Shown: positions 14,553-21,798, counted from the stretch's first letter. The stretch is 21,845 nt of DNA from Thiobacillaceae bacterium (GCA_012274165.1 JAAPAA010000355.1:1-21845); one strand, 5' to 3'. Translations and numbers: made by a program. The notes: a model not told the origin generated them from the sequence alone.

Positions 14553-15197
14553 TCACTCCTGGGTCTGGATTTGCGTAAACACCGCCGCGAACATCTCCGG
14601 CGTGAGGCGGCGCGTCTGGGTATTGTAGCGGGAGCAGTGGTAGCTGCTGACCAGTCGCCGGCCGTCGGGCAGGCGGTAGTTGCTGGCGTGGCTGAAGGGG
14701 TAATCCCTGAGCTTGAGCCCGAGTGCGCGCAGCACCGCCTGATGCGCGATCTGGCCCAGCGCAAGGATGCTGGCGTGCCCGGGCAATCCAGCGAGCTCGG
14801 CGGCCAGAAAGCGGTTGCATTCGCGGATTTCGGCAGGCTCGGGCTTGTTGGCGGGCGGCAGGCATTTCACTGCATTGGTGATGCGGCAGCCAATCAGCTG
14901 CAAGCCATCGTCGGCGGATACCGATTGCGGCGCGCTGGCATAGCCAAACTGGTGCAGGGTCTGGTACAGCAATATCCCGGCATGGTCACCGGTGAACGGC
15001 CGTCCGCTGCGGTTGGCGCCATGCATCCCCGGTGCAAGGCCGACAATCAGCAGGCGTGGTGCTGCGTCGCCAAAGGGCGCCACCGGGCGCGCGTGGTAAT
15101 CGGGATGCTGCGTGCGCACCGCGCCGAGAAAGTCGGCCAGGCGTGGACAGGCACGGCAGTCTGGGTCAAAACAGCTGGGGTCGATGGGCTTGGGCAT
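14553..15197 (-). CDS. Uracil-DNA glycosylase, family 5 (UDGb-like)
   Basis: This 214-residue base-excision enzyme removes uracil and possibly other deaminated bases from DNA. GLAPGMHGANRSGRPFTGD (53-71) is the family 5 active-site motif, and SSYHCSRYNTQTRRLTP is the second motif. Cysteines 14, 17, 112 and 127 fit the C-x2-C...C-x14-C iron-sulfur ligand spacing of family 4/5 enzymes. The second motif reads SYHC where family members often have SYHP. The ATG at 15197 is preferred over 15263: it starts just before the first Cys pair and follows a -10 candidate at 15224-15229. It opens the udg-tautomerase-uvrC-pgsA-tRNA run. Confidence 0.92.
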   Translation of the reverse strand: MPKPIDPSCFDPDCRACPRLADFLGAVRTQHPDYHARPVAPFGDAAPRLLIVGLAPGMHGANRSGRPFTGDHAGILLYQTLHQFGYASAPQSVSADDGLQLIGCRITNAVKCLPPANKPEPAEIRECNRFLAAELAGLPGHASILALGQIAHQAVLRALGLKLRDYPFSHASNYRLPDGRRLVSSYHCSRYNTQTRRLTPEMFAAVFTQIQTQE

Positions 15198-15223
15198 ACA
15201 AAAGGCCTGGTGCGGGAAGCGGA

Positions 15224-15229
15224 ATTGTA
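15224..15229 (-). promoter_or_regulatory. Candidate -10 element for the UDG-uvrC-pgsA-tRNA run
   Basis: TACAAT on the minus strand (five of six consensus bases) predicts a leader of about 20 bases before the UDG ATG. No convincing -35 is visible, so support is moderate. Confidence 0.35.
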
Positions 15230-15332
15230 GGGGTGTTTGGCTGTGGAATGGACTCACACTCACGCACGGGAGACCTCAGATTAAAGTGCAGCACCTGAAA
15301 TGCCGTTTCGTATCATGGGTTAGTGTCAATTG

Positions 15333-15346
15333 CCTGAAGCTTCAGG
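15333..15346. other. 14-bp perfect palindrome upstream of the HDOD gene
   Basis: CCTGAAGCTTCAGG is a perfect inverted repeat 23 bases before the HDOD start, just upstream of its ribosome site. A dimeric regulator operator or an mRNA hairpin are both possible. No promoter hexamers could be fixed nearby. Confidence 0.4.
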
Positions 15347-15369
15347 AAACAGCCCGGGGGAGGGTCAAG

Positions 15370-16194
15370 ATGTCGCAGCATACAAAAGGCTTGGCAAGCT
15401 GGCTTGCATATTTAAGACAGGCAGATATTCCTGTGCTGAAAAGCAGTGCGCGCGAACTGGAGCGCCTGCGCGCTGACGAGTCGCTGCTCAATCCGCGCAG
15501 CATTGCCAACGTGGTGACTGACGATCCGCTGATGACGGTCAAGTTGCTGCGGTTCATGCAGACGCACAAACATCGCAACCAGAAATATGAACTGGTTGAC
15601 GTGAAGCAGGCCCTGCTGATGCTGGGTATTGATACCTTTTTTCGCGAAGTGCCTGCCATCCCGGTCGTGGAAGACATGCTGCAAGGCCATATGGACGCCT
15701 TGGTGCAACTGCTGCAAACCGTGCGGCGCGCACAGCGTTCGGCGTATTACGCGTATGACTGGGCCTTGCGTTTGCACGATCTGCATGCGGAAGAGGTGCA
15801 CGTTTCCACCTTGCTCTCGCATGTGACCGAGATGTTGATGTGGTGTTTCAGCCCGGTACAAATGCTTGATATTCGCCGGCTGCAGCAAGCCGATTCGTCT
15901 TTACGCAGCGCGGAGGTGCAAAAGCGGATACTGGGTTTTACCGGAGTGGAATTGCAGCGCCAGCTGGCGATCGACTGGCATCTGCCCGAGTTGCTGCAAA
16001 ATGTGCTGGATCCGGCATTGGCGCAAACGTCCCGGGTGCGCAATGTCACCCTGGCGGTCAATCTGGCGCGCCATTCAGCGCAAGGCTGGGATAACGCGGC
16101 CTTGCCGGATGACTATCATGCAATCGGCGATTTGCTGAGGATGGAGCCGGATCGGGTGATGGCGCTGGTGCGGGCCACCCCGACGTCGCAATAA
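15370..16194 (+). CDS. HDOD-domain signalling protein
   Basis: The 274-residue soluble protein matches the HDOD pattern. The segment from SLLNPRSIANVVTDDPLM through TVKLLRFMQTHKH (about 36-70) resembles the conserved HDOD helix pair, followed by VKQALLMLGIDTFFREV. HDOD domains are HD-related but usually lack the metal-binding HD pair, and none is evident here; known members act in signalling networks, often with c-di-GMP proteins. ATG 15370 is chosen because a GGGGGAGGG ribosome site lies just upstream. An in-frame extension to 15112 runs through the divergent UDG gene and is rejected. It is convergent with the MinD-like gene 32 bases away. Its target is unknown. Confidence 0.8.
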   Translation: MSQHTKGLASWLAYLRQADIPVLKSSARELERLRADESLLNPRSIANVVTDDPLMTVKLLRFMQTHKHRNQKYELVDVKQALLMLGIDTFFREVPAIPVVEDMLQGHMDALVQLLQTVRRAQRSAYYAYDWALRLHDLHAEEVHVSTLLSHVTEMLMWCFSPVQMLDIRRLQQADSSLRSAEVQKRILGFTGVELQRQLAIDWHLPELLQNVLDPALAQTSRVRNVTLAVNLARHSAQGWDNAALPDDYHAIGDLLRMEPDRVMALVRATPTSQ

Positions 16195-16226
16195 AGCCGG
16201 GAAGCCGCGAATCAGGCTGTTGTACC

Positions 16227-17063
16227 TTACGCGTGGCAGGGAATGACGCTGTCTTCCAGGTTGCGGGCGATCTGGGTGAGGGCCAGCCCGGCAGGGCAAC
16301 CGGGGGTGGCTTGCATCATGAGCTGGCGGCGCATGATGGCCTGGCGTACTTCGGGGTCAATCGGGATGTCGCCCAGGTGAATCAGGCGAATCGGCTGGTT
16401 GAGTCCGGTCACGACAAAGCGGTCGAGCACCTGCTGTAGCTGATTGGTGATTGCCGCACCGCTGCCGGGGCGGGTCGCCTGGTTGATGATGACCCGTACG
16501 GTCTGGCGCTGCTGCTGCCCCACCAGAACCTTGATGGTGGCGTAGGCATCGGTGAGCGAAGTGGGCTCCGGCGTCGCCACCATCAGTACCTCGGACGCCA
16601 GCGAAACCGCGAACAGTACGACGTCGGAAATGCCCGCGCCGGTGTCCAGTATCACCACGTCGTAATTCGGCACCAGGCTGTTCATCACACGCAGAAACTC
16701 GTTGCGCACTTCGGCCGTCAGGCGTGAATACTCAACCATCCCCGAACCCGCCAGCAGCACGAAAAAGCCGCCCGGCGCGGGGAGGATGGCTTCTTCCAGC
16801 TTGGCTTTGCCGGTGAACACGTCATGCAAGGTGATTTTGGGATAGAGATTGAGCACCACATCGAGATTCGCCAGCCCGAGGTCGGCGTCGAGCACCAGCA
16901 CCTTGTGGCCGCGCTTGGCGAGTGCGGCCGCCAGATTGGCGGAAACAAAGGTTTTGCCGACGCCGCCCTTGCCGCTGGTGACGGCGAGCACCTTGCCCAG
17001 CGGTTTGAGGGGCACCTGGGCGGCGTCCGGGGTTGGCGTGGAGGGGGTTAGTACATCGTTCAT
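16227..17063 (-). CDS. MinD/ParA-family ATPase, FlhG-like
   Basis: This 278-residue P-loop ATPase has a deviant Walker A motif GKGGVGKT (31-38, signature K32), DADLGLANLDVVL (59-71) and a Walker B-type VVILDTGAG (136-143). The DADLGLANLDV segment is closest to FlhG/YlxH-type ATPases, which control flagellar number and polarity. The Pro-rich N-terminus lacks the DQAxxLR motif by which FlhG activates FlhF. I see no C-terminal amphipathic membrane helix like that of MinD. No flagellar genes are present. Its ATG overlaps the stop of the diguanylate cyclase gene (ATGA), so the two are co-translated. A role in placing a cell-surface machine or the cyclase itself is inferred. Confidence 0.85.
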   Translation of the reverse strand: MNDVLTPSTPTPDAAQVPLKPLGKVLAVTSGKGGVGKTFVSANLAAALAKRGHKVLVLDADLGLANLDVVLNLYPKITLHDVFTGKAKLEEAILPAPGGFFVLLAGSGMVEYSRLTAEVRNEFLRVMNSLVPNYDVVILDTGAGISDVVLFAVSLASEVLMVATPEPTSLTDAYATIKVLVGQQQRQTVRVIINQATRPGSGAAITNQLQQVLDRFVVTGLNQPIRLIHLGDIPIDPEVRQAIMRRQLMMQATPGCPAGLALTQIARNLEDSVIPCHA

Positions 17064-17830
17064 GCGTTTACTCGGTTTGTGACGTTGCCCGGGCCGGACT
17101 CAAACGGGTTTGCTTCGTCCGTGGCGAGGTGGCTGAACAGCAAGCCTTTTTCTTCCGCGCTAACCGAAAGCTCTTGGGGTTGATCGATGCAGGCCTGATT
17201 GCGGCCATTGGATTTGGCGCGATAGAGCTGGGTGTCGGCGCGCTCGATCCACAGTTCGGCGGTGGAACGCACCCATTCGGGTGCATAGGCGCCGCCGATG
17301 CTGATCGTGGCCTGGATGTTGAGCATGGGCCCAACCGGTACCAAGAGCTCGGTTACGGCCTGTCGGATGCGTTCGGCCAGGGCGAGTCCGAACAGCGGAC
17401 GGCAATTGGGCAGTATGACGGCGAACTCTTCCCCGCCGTAGCGGGCGACCGTATCCACTGGGCGCACGCAGCGTGCCAGGCATTGTGCAATCGCCTGCAA
17501 CACCTGATCGCCGGCCAGATGGCCATGGGTGTCATTGATGCTTTTAAAGTGGTCGATATCCAGCATCAACAGCAGAACCGATTCACCGGAACGTGCAACC
17601 GTTTCGATTTGACGTTCAAGCGCCGAGTGAAAATTCCGGCGGTTGCCGAGGCCGGTCAACGGATCCTTGAGCGAAAGCTCGCACAGGCTGTCGATTACCC
17701 GCTGCAAGTAATCGGTGGGGGATTCGCCGTGTTCCGGCTGGCCGTTTCTGGCGTCGTGCGCCAGCAGCGCGCACGCATTGTCGAGTCGCAGGTCGGGCAG
17801 GTCGATCAGTGAAGTGCTGGAAGGCGCCAC
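17060..17830 (-). CDS. Diguanylate cyclase (GGDEF domain)
   Basis: The 256-residue soluble protein makes c-di-GMP from two GTP. A short N-terminal helical region (1-50) leads into the GGDEF domain: DPLTGLGNRR (56-65), metal-binding D91 in LDIDHFKSIND, and GGEEF at 132-136. R123-x-x-D126 lies five residues before GGEEF, forming the inhibitory product-binding I-site. All catalytic residues are present, so it should be active and product-inhibited. No sensor or transmembrane segment is visible. A 40-residue acidic C-terminal tail follows. The start is GTG with a weak ribosome site, and an in-frame stop about 45 bases upstream limits alternatives. It is coupled to the MinD-like gene. Confidence 0.92.
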   Translation of the reverse strand: MAPSSTSLIDLPDLRLDNACALLAHDARNGQPEHGESPTDYLQRVIDSLCELSLKDPLTGLGNRRNFHSALERQIETVARSGESVLLLMLDIDHFKSINDTHGHLAGDQVLQAIAQCLARCVRPVDTVARYGGEEFAVILPNCRPLFGLALAERIRQAVTELLVPVGPMLNIQATISIGGAYAPEWVRSTAELWIERADTQLYRAKSNGRNQACIDQPQELSVSAEEKGLLFSHLATDEANPFESGPGNVTNRVNA

Positions 17831-17862
17831 AGTGGATTCGATACTGGGTAGTGGAATCGGGC

Positions 17863-17890
17863 AAAAAAATCAGCTGAGAACGCTCAGCTG
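17863..17890 (-). terminator. Intrinsic terminator upstream of the diguanylate cyclase
   Basis: An eight-base-pair stem (CAGCTGAG at 17871-17878, CTCAGCTG at 17883-17890) has a four-base loop, followed on the minus strand by A and seven T. It lies only about 30 bases before the cyclase GTG, at the end of the HD-GYP remnant. It most likely ended the lost HD-GYP gene. If the cyclase promoter lies upstream, it is also an attenuator. Confidence 0.85.
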
Positions 17891-17901
17891 CCGGTGCGGC
17901 G

Positions 17902-17930
17902 AGTATGTGGGGATTTGTGTCTTTGGGCAA
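17902..17930 (-). promoter_or_regulatory. Possible promoter for the cyclase-ATPase pair
   Basis: TTGCCC (17930-17925) and CATACT (17907-17902) are 17 bases apart on the minus strand, each matching four of six consensus bases. A start here would place the terminator hairpin in the leader of the cyclase mRNA. The match is weak and lies inside pseudogene sequence. Confidence 0.25.
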
Positions 17931-18260
17931 GTCACGGCGAACCAAGCCGATCAAACCGAGCATGCGTGCCGTCCAGTTCATGTCATTGTGCAGCAGACGC
18001 TGGGGTAGCCGATGCCGTCCATTTTTTCGTGATGGCCGCGCGCGAATTCCGACGACGGTGTCTTCCAGCTCCGCGCTGATGCGGTCGACAGCTTGCTGGA
18101 TGACACCATGAGCATGCGTGTGTTCTGAAAATGGTTGTACCAGCCGAGCACCCCCCGGACAGCTCGATCAGCGTGGTGAACAGGGCGCCAATATGGACTG
18201 CAGGGGATAGCGCTGCTGCGCCAACTGGCGTCAGTCTGGCGGATTGGGGCTGGCAGTCTC
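17930..18260 (-). pseudogene. Frameshifted HD-GYP phosphodiesterase remnant
   Basis: No intact frame is present, but EFARGHHEKMDGIGYP (18049-18002) is an unmistakable HD-GYP signature. In the next frame, QRLLHNDMNWTARMLGLIGLV follows directly and resembles the segment after GYP. In that same frame upstream, ISAELEDTVV precedes it. Further upstream, LFTTLIELSGG and LGWYNHFQNTRMLMV lie in frames that change at a run of six G. At least three frameshifts are therefore needed to rebuild a C-terminal HD-GYP fragment; the catalytic HD region and N-terminus are missing. An AAGGAG (18258-18263) and possible promoter remain upstream. HD-GYP enzymes degrade c-di-GMP. The boundaries are approximate. Confidence 0.7.
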
Positions 18261-18283
18261 CTTGAGGCGGGCTCGGTTATCGT

Positions 18284-18312
18284 GTTATTCCGGTCAAGGT
18301 GCGGTCGCTCAA
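18284..18312 (-). promoter_or_regulatory. Possible relic promoter of the HD-GYP remnant
   Basis: TTGAGC (18312-18307) and AATAAC (18289-18284) are 17 bases apart on the minus strand, each matching four of six consensus bases. AAGGAG follows about 20 bases later, but no ATG lies at a proper distance from it. This suits a decayed gene front; nothing else is seen between here and the DUF4105 stop at 18335. Confidence 0.25.
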
Positions 18313-18334
18313 GCTGCTTACAGGATTTATCCGA

Positions 18335-19345
18335 TCAGATTGCTGGCGGAGCCGGCCGCGACGGCAGCCCCTTGCGGATTGCATTGGAAAAGTCGCCATC
18401 CAGCGGCACCGCCTGAGCGCGGGAGTTGATGTAGCTCAGCGACTTGAGCTCGGCAAAAGGCAGACTCCGATTGATCACGCCGTCTTCGTAGAGCAGCGTG
18501 TCCAGGTAGCCATTGGCCAGCCAGCGCCAGTCCAGCGGAATCTTGCCCATGGCGTTGCCTGCGTGCAGGCGGATGGTGGTCGTGCAGTTGTGGCTGAAGG
18601 CGTTGTACCACTCGGGCTGGCTGGCCAGATGATTGACCGTTTTCAGATAATCCAGCAGCAGCGCGCGGGCGCGCGCAGGCGGGGTGCGCAACCGGTAGAG
18701 ATAGACGTCTTCATGCCGGTGGTTGGTGCGCAGGCCGATCACGTCGCGCTCGTCGGCCAGCACATAGTAAAGCTCGTATTGCCGGAAAAAGCCGCGCACG
18801 GCGGAATAGCTTTGACCCGTTTGGGATCGGGTCTCGATCGACGCCGCCAGATGCTGGCCGTCGTCGAATTGCCAGCTGAGGATGGTGTGGGCGATGCTGG
18901 GCGAGCCCCAGTAGATGACAAAGAGATCCAGTCCGCGCAGTCTGGACAGGTCGTAGCGGCGGGTTTCCCAGTGCGGAGTGAAATCGGTTTCGCTGCGGTA
19001 GTCGAAATTGCGCAGGTTGCGGATGACGATTTTGTCGCCGTGAATCTCCGCCGAGGGAAGCTGCGCCACACTCGGCTGCCAGTCGCGATCATTGCTCGGC
19101 GGCAGGCTGAGCCACCAGACCAGCAACACGGCAAACAGGAGCACGCCGGCGGCAAGCGCACGCCGTCTGGGGCGCAACAGAATCAGCAGCGCCAGCGTGG
19201 TCAGCGCGTAGGCCAGTGCGAGCAGACCGGCCAGCAGGCGCGAGGCCGGACCGTCAAACCACAGCGCGGCGCAGCCCCAGATGGTGAGGGTCAGCAGGAA
19301 TGTCCACAGACTCAGACGGCCGAGCAGTTTGAAAAATCGGATCAT
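18335..19345 (-). CDS. DUF4105 (Lnb N-terminal-type) membrane protein
   Basis: The 336-residue protein has three N-terminal membrane segments (about 11-27, 36-57, 62-80) and a large domain, probably periplasmic. The domain holds DUF4105 landmarks: IYWGSPSIAHTILSW with H153, GFFRQYELYYVLADERD, and FSHNCTTTIRLH with C254. The same domain forms the N-terminal part of Lnb, which moves an acyl chain within bacterial lipoproteins through a Cys/His active site; both candidate residues are present here. Whether this protein has that activity is inference. ATG 19345 is chosen because it starts a normal membrane segment and lies downstream of a -10 candidate; an upstream ATG at 19411 precedes that promoter. 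It is divergent from the patatin gene. Confidence 0.8.
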   Translation of the reverse strand: MIRFFKLLGRLSLWTFLLTLTIWGCAALWFDGPASRLLAGLLALAYALTTLALLILLRPRRRALAAGVLLFAVLLVWWLSLPPSNDRDWQPSVAQLPSAEIHGDKIVIRNLRNFDYRSETDFTPHWETRRYDLSRLRGLDLFVIYWGSPSIAHTILSWQFDDGQHLAASIETRSQTGQSYSAVRGFFRQYELYYVLADERDVIGLRTNHRHEDVYLYRLRTPPARARALLLDYLKTVNHLASQPEWYNAFSHNCTTTIRLHAGNAMGKIPLDWRWLANGYLDTLLYEDGVINRSLPFAELKSLSYINSRAQAVPLDGDFSNAIRKGLPSRPAPPAI

Positions 19346-19379
19346 GGCAAAGTGCTCAGTGACGGTGCGATTGCGCCGG

Positions 19380-19385
19380 ATTGTA
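19380..19385 (-). promoter_or_regulatory. Candidate -10 for the DUF4105 gene
   Basis: TACAAT on the minus strand, five of six consensus bases, predicts a leader of about 28 bases to the ATG at 19345. No clear -35 is seen. Confidence 0.35.
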
Positions 19386-19439
19386 CTGTGAGCCGCCTGG
19401 CGGGCCGCCACCAGGATAACGGCGGCACGGACTGGGCCC

Positions 19440-19445
19440 TATAAT
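19440..19445 (+). promoter_or_regulatory. Consensus -10 for the patatin gene
   Basis: A perfect TATAAT lies 32 bases before the ATG, giving a leader of about 27 bases. The -35 is poor. A GCCGCC/GGCGGC dyad just upstream (about 19405-19426) could be an operator, but its GC-rich sequence makes chance likely. Confidence 0.45.
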
Positions 19446-19477
19446 CGTCGCCGTCCGAACTCCAGTTTAGAAACGCG

Positions 19478-21733
19478 ATGTCCACCCAATCTGTTTTATC
19501 CCGCAGCCGGCCGATGCTACCTGCCGCGTTAATCGCTGTCGTCTGGCTGGCAACGCTATGCAGCCCTGCCCAGGCCGCTGCTACGCAGTCAACCAGCCCG
19601 GCTACTCAGCCATCAAGCCAGACGCAGCGCCCGAAGATCGGCCTGGTGCTGGGCGGCGGCGGCGCGCGCGGTTCGGCGCACGTCGGGGTGCTGAAAGTAC
19701 TGGAGGAACTGCACATTCCCATCGATTACATTGCTGGCAACAGCATGGGCGCCATCGTCGGCGGGCTGTATGCGTCGGGCATGAGCCCGGATGAAATCGG
19801 GCGCGAGTTGCAAACCATCGATTGGGACGACACCTTCCAGGATGCGCCGCCACGCACCAACCGTTCGTTTCGCCGCAAGCTCGATGACAACCTGTATATG
19901 GTCAAGCCCAAGCTGGGGTTTAGCGACGGCGATATGAAAACTCCGCTGGCCTACCTTCATGGACAGAAGTTCGATTTGCAGCTCAGCCGCCTGACCTTGC
20001 ATGCTGCCAGTATCCATGACTTCAACAAGCTGCCGATTCCGTTCCACGCGGTCGCTACGGATCTCGAAACCGGGCAGGCGGTGGTATTGCAATCCGGCGA
20101 ACTGGCACGCGCCATTCGCGCCAGCATGGCGGTTCCCGGTGCATTCGATCCGGTGGAGATCAACGGCAGGCTGCTGGTGGACGGGCTGGTATCCAATAAC
20201 GTGCCGGTGAACGTGGCACGCGACATGGGGGCCGATGTGCTGATCGTGGTCGATGTCGGCAGCGGCCTGTACAAGCGCGATCAAATCATGGGGGCGCTCG
20301 ATGTGGTGACCCAACTCACCAATATCCTCTCCGAGCGCAACGTGGAGCAGCAACTGGCCACGCTGAAGCCTTCCGATATTTTGATCAAGCCCCAATTGGG
20401 CGACCTGGGCAGCGGCGATTTCGACCGGGCCGGCGAGGGGATCAAGATAGGCGAGCAGGCTGCCCGTGCAATGCTCCCCGCTCTCCAGAAATTGTCGGTC
20501 GATCTGGCGCATTACACGCAGTTTGCGGACAGGCGAGCGGTGCCAGCCAAGGTGCCGGTCATCGACTTCGTGCGCATCGACAACCAGTCCCGCATTGGCG
20601 ACGCGACCATTCTGTCGCATATCACCCTCCAGCCCGGCCAGTCGTTGAACAGCGCACTGCTGGATAAGGAAATAGGTGAAATATATGGCCTCGATGTGTT
20701 CGAGACCGTGCGCTATGAGGTGGTGGAAGAGGGCGACAAGACAGGCCTGGTATTGCACGTCAAGGAAAAATCCTGGGGCCCTAACTATCTCCAATTCGGT
20801 GTTGAACTGGCCTCTAATTTCAGCGACGAAAGTTCTTACAATCTGGGGGTGCTGTATTCCCGCACGGCCATCAACTCGCTGAACGGCGAGATCCGGCTGG
20901 GCTTGCAGATCGGCCAGGATCCGGCGGTCGTTGCCGAGTGGTATCAGCCGCTCGATCCAGCCTCGCGCTACTTTATCAACACCCGGGCAGGCTGGTCGAG
21001 CAATCAATATAACGTCTACGACGGCGACAGCGCCATCGCCCAGTACGACGTTTCGCGGGCGCTGATTGATCTGGCCGCCGGCCGTGAGTTCGGCACATGG
21101 GGCCAGGCGCGCCTCGGTCTGGTCTGGAGCAAAGGCACTGTCGATACGGTTATCGGCACTCCGGGTCTGGCAAGTGATTTCCGGCTTGGGCAAGCCTATG
21201 CGCAGTTCGCTGTAGATACGCTGGACAGCGTCTATTTCCCCGGCAGCGGGCGCAAGGGCCAGTTGGGCCTGATCACCAGCCAAGAGTCGCTGGGCGCGGA
21301 CCAGAATTTCAATCAGATGCTGCTGAGCTATAGCCAGGCCTATACCCAGGGGCGGAACCATTTCGTCGGGATGTTCCATTTTGACAGCACGCTCGACAAC
21401 GACGCTCCGCCGGAGAGCCTGTTCCGCACCGGCGGTTTTCTCAACCTCTCGGGCTATCGCCCGAACCAGTTGAGCGGCCAGCAAGTCGGGGTGGCCACCC
21501 TCATGTACTTCCGGCGCATTGTGGATGCGAAATTCCTGCCCGGTTATGTCGGCGGATCGATCGAGTATGGCAACGCCTGGCAGGACAGCAGCGATGTTGG
21601 ATTCAGTAGCGGGGCGATCAATGGCAGCGTGTTCTTCGGTGCAGACACGCCGATCGGGGCCTTGTATCTGGGGGTGGGTTTTGCCGAGGGGGGATCAAGC
21701 ACGCTCTTCCTCCACCTGGGGCCGCTTTTTTAA
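19478..21733 (+). CDS. Patatin-like phospholipase with outer-membrane barrel (type Vd autotransporter-like)
   Basis: The 751-residue protein has a signal peptide (cleavage near AQA|A, residue 33), a Pro/Ser/Thr linker, a patatin domain (about 53-330), a POTRA-like region (about 370-430) and a C-terminal beta-barrel ending in Phe. The patatin active site is complete: oxyanion motif GGGGARG at 59-65, nucleophile S89 in GNSMG, and D235 in VDGLVSNNVP. The order patatin-POTRA-barrel is that of PlpD-type (type Vd) autotransporters, in which the barrel anchors the lipase in the outer membrane and in PlpD the lipase is secreted. The ATG has a weak ribosome site but follows a good -10. The barrel assignment rests on alternating strand pattern and the terminal Phe. 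Confidence 0.88.
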   Translation: MSTQSVLSRSRPMLPAALIAVVWLATLCSPAQAAATQSTSPATQPSSQTQRPKIGLVLGGGGARGSAHVGVLKVLEELHIPIDYIAGNSMGAIVGGLYASGMSPDEIGRELQTIDWDDTFQDAPPRTNRSFRRKLDDNLYMVKPKLGFSDGDMKTPLAYLHGQKFDLQLSRLTLHAASIHDFNKLPIPFHAVATDLETGQAVVLQSGELARAIRASMAVPGAFDPVEINGRLLVDGLVSNNVPVNVARDMGADVLIVVDVGSGLYKRDQIMGALDVVTQLTNILSERNVEQQLATLKPSDILIKPQLGDLGSGDFDRAGEGIKIGEQAARAMLPALQKLSVDLAHYTQFADRRAVPAKVPVIDFVRIDNQSRIGDATILSHITLQPGQSLNSALLDKEIGEIYGLDVFETVRYEVVEEGDKTGLVLHVKEKSWGPNYLQFGVELASNFSDESSYNLGVLYSRTAINSLNGEIRLGLQIGQDPAVVAEWYQPLDPASRYFINTRAGWSSNQYNVYDGDSAIAQYDVSRALIDLAAGREFGTWGQARLGLVWSKGTVDTVIGTPGLASDFRLGQAYAQFAVDTLDSVYFPGSGRKGQLGLITSQESLGADQNFNQMLLSYSQAYTQGRNHFVGMFHFDSTLDNDAPPESLFRTGGFLNLSGYRPNQLSGQQVGVATLMYFRRIVDAKFLPGYVGGSIEYGNAWQDSSDVGFSSGAINGSVFFGADTPIGALYLGVGFAEGGSSTLFLHLGPLF

Positions 21734-21749
21734 GCTTGGCTTTCAAGCC

Positions 21750-21798
21750 GGGGGGGGGGAGGTTGTTGCCGCTTCTGCGGCTTTACAACAACGGCCTC
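21750..21798 (+). other. Poly-G tract and hairpin after the patatin gene
   Basis: Ten consecutive G (21750-21759) begin 17 bases after the stop. A bulged hairpin follows: TTGTTG 21763-21768 with CAACAA 21786-21791, inner CCGC/GCGG, and outer GAGG/CCTC. No T run follows, so it is not a standard terminator. Nothing else is recognised up to the window end. Confidence 0.4.

Noticed and set aside
15112..15369. N-terminal extension of the HDOD gene
   Set aside because: It lies in the divergent promoter and UDG gene and reads as filler; the ATG at 15370 has a strong ribosome site.
17616..17981. 121-codon minus-strand frame starting MNWTARMLGLIGLV
   Set aside because: Its first residues are HD-GYP remnant sequence and the rest runs out of frame through the diguanylate cyclase gene, so it is not a real protein.
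19613..21484. 623-codon open frame antisense to the patatin gene
   Set aside because: It is a shadow of the well-supported patatin coding frame, without domains or a ribosome site.
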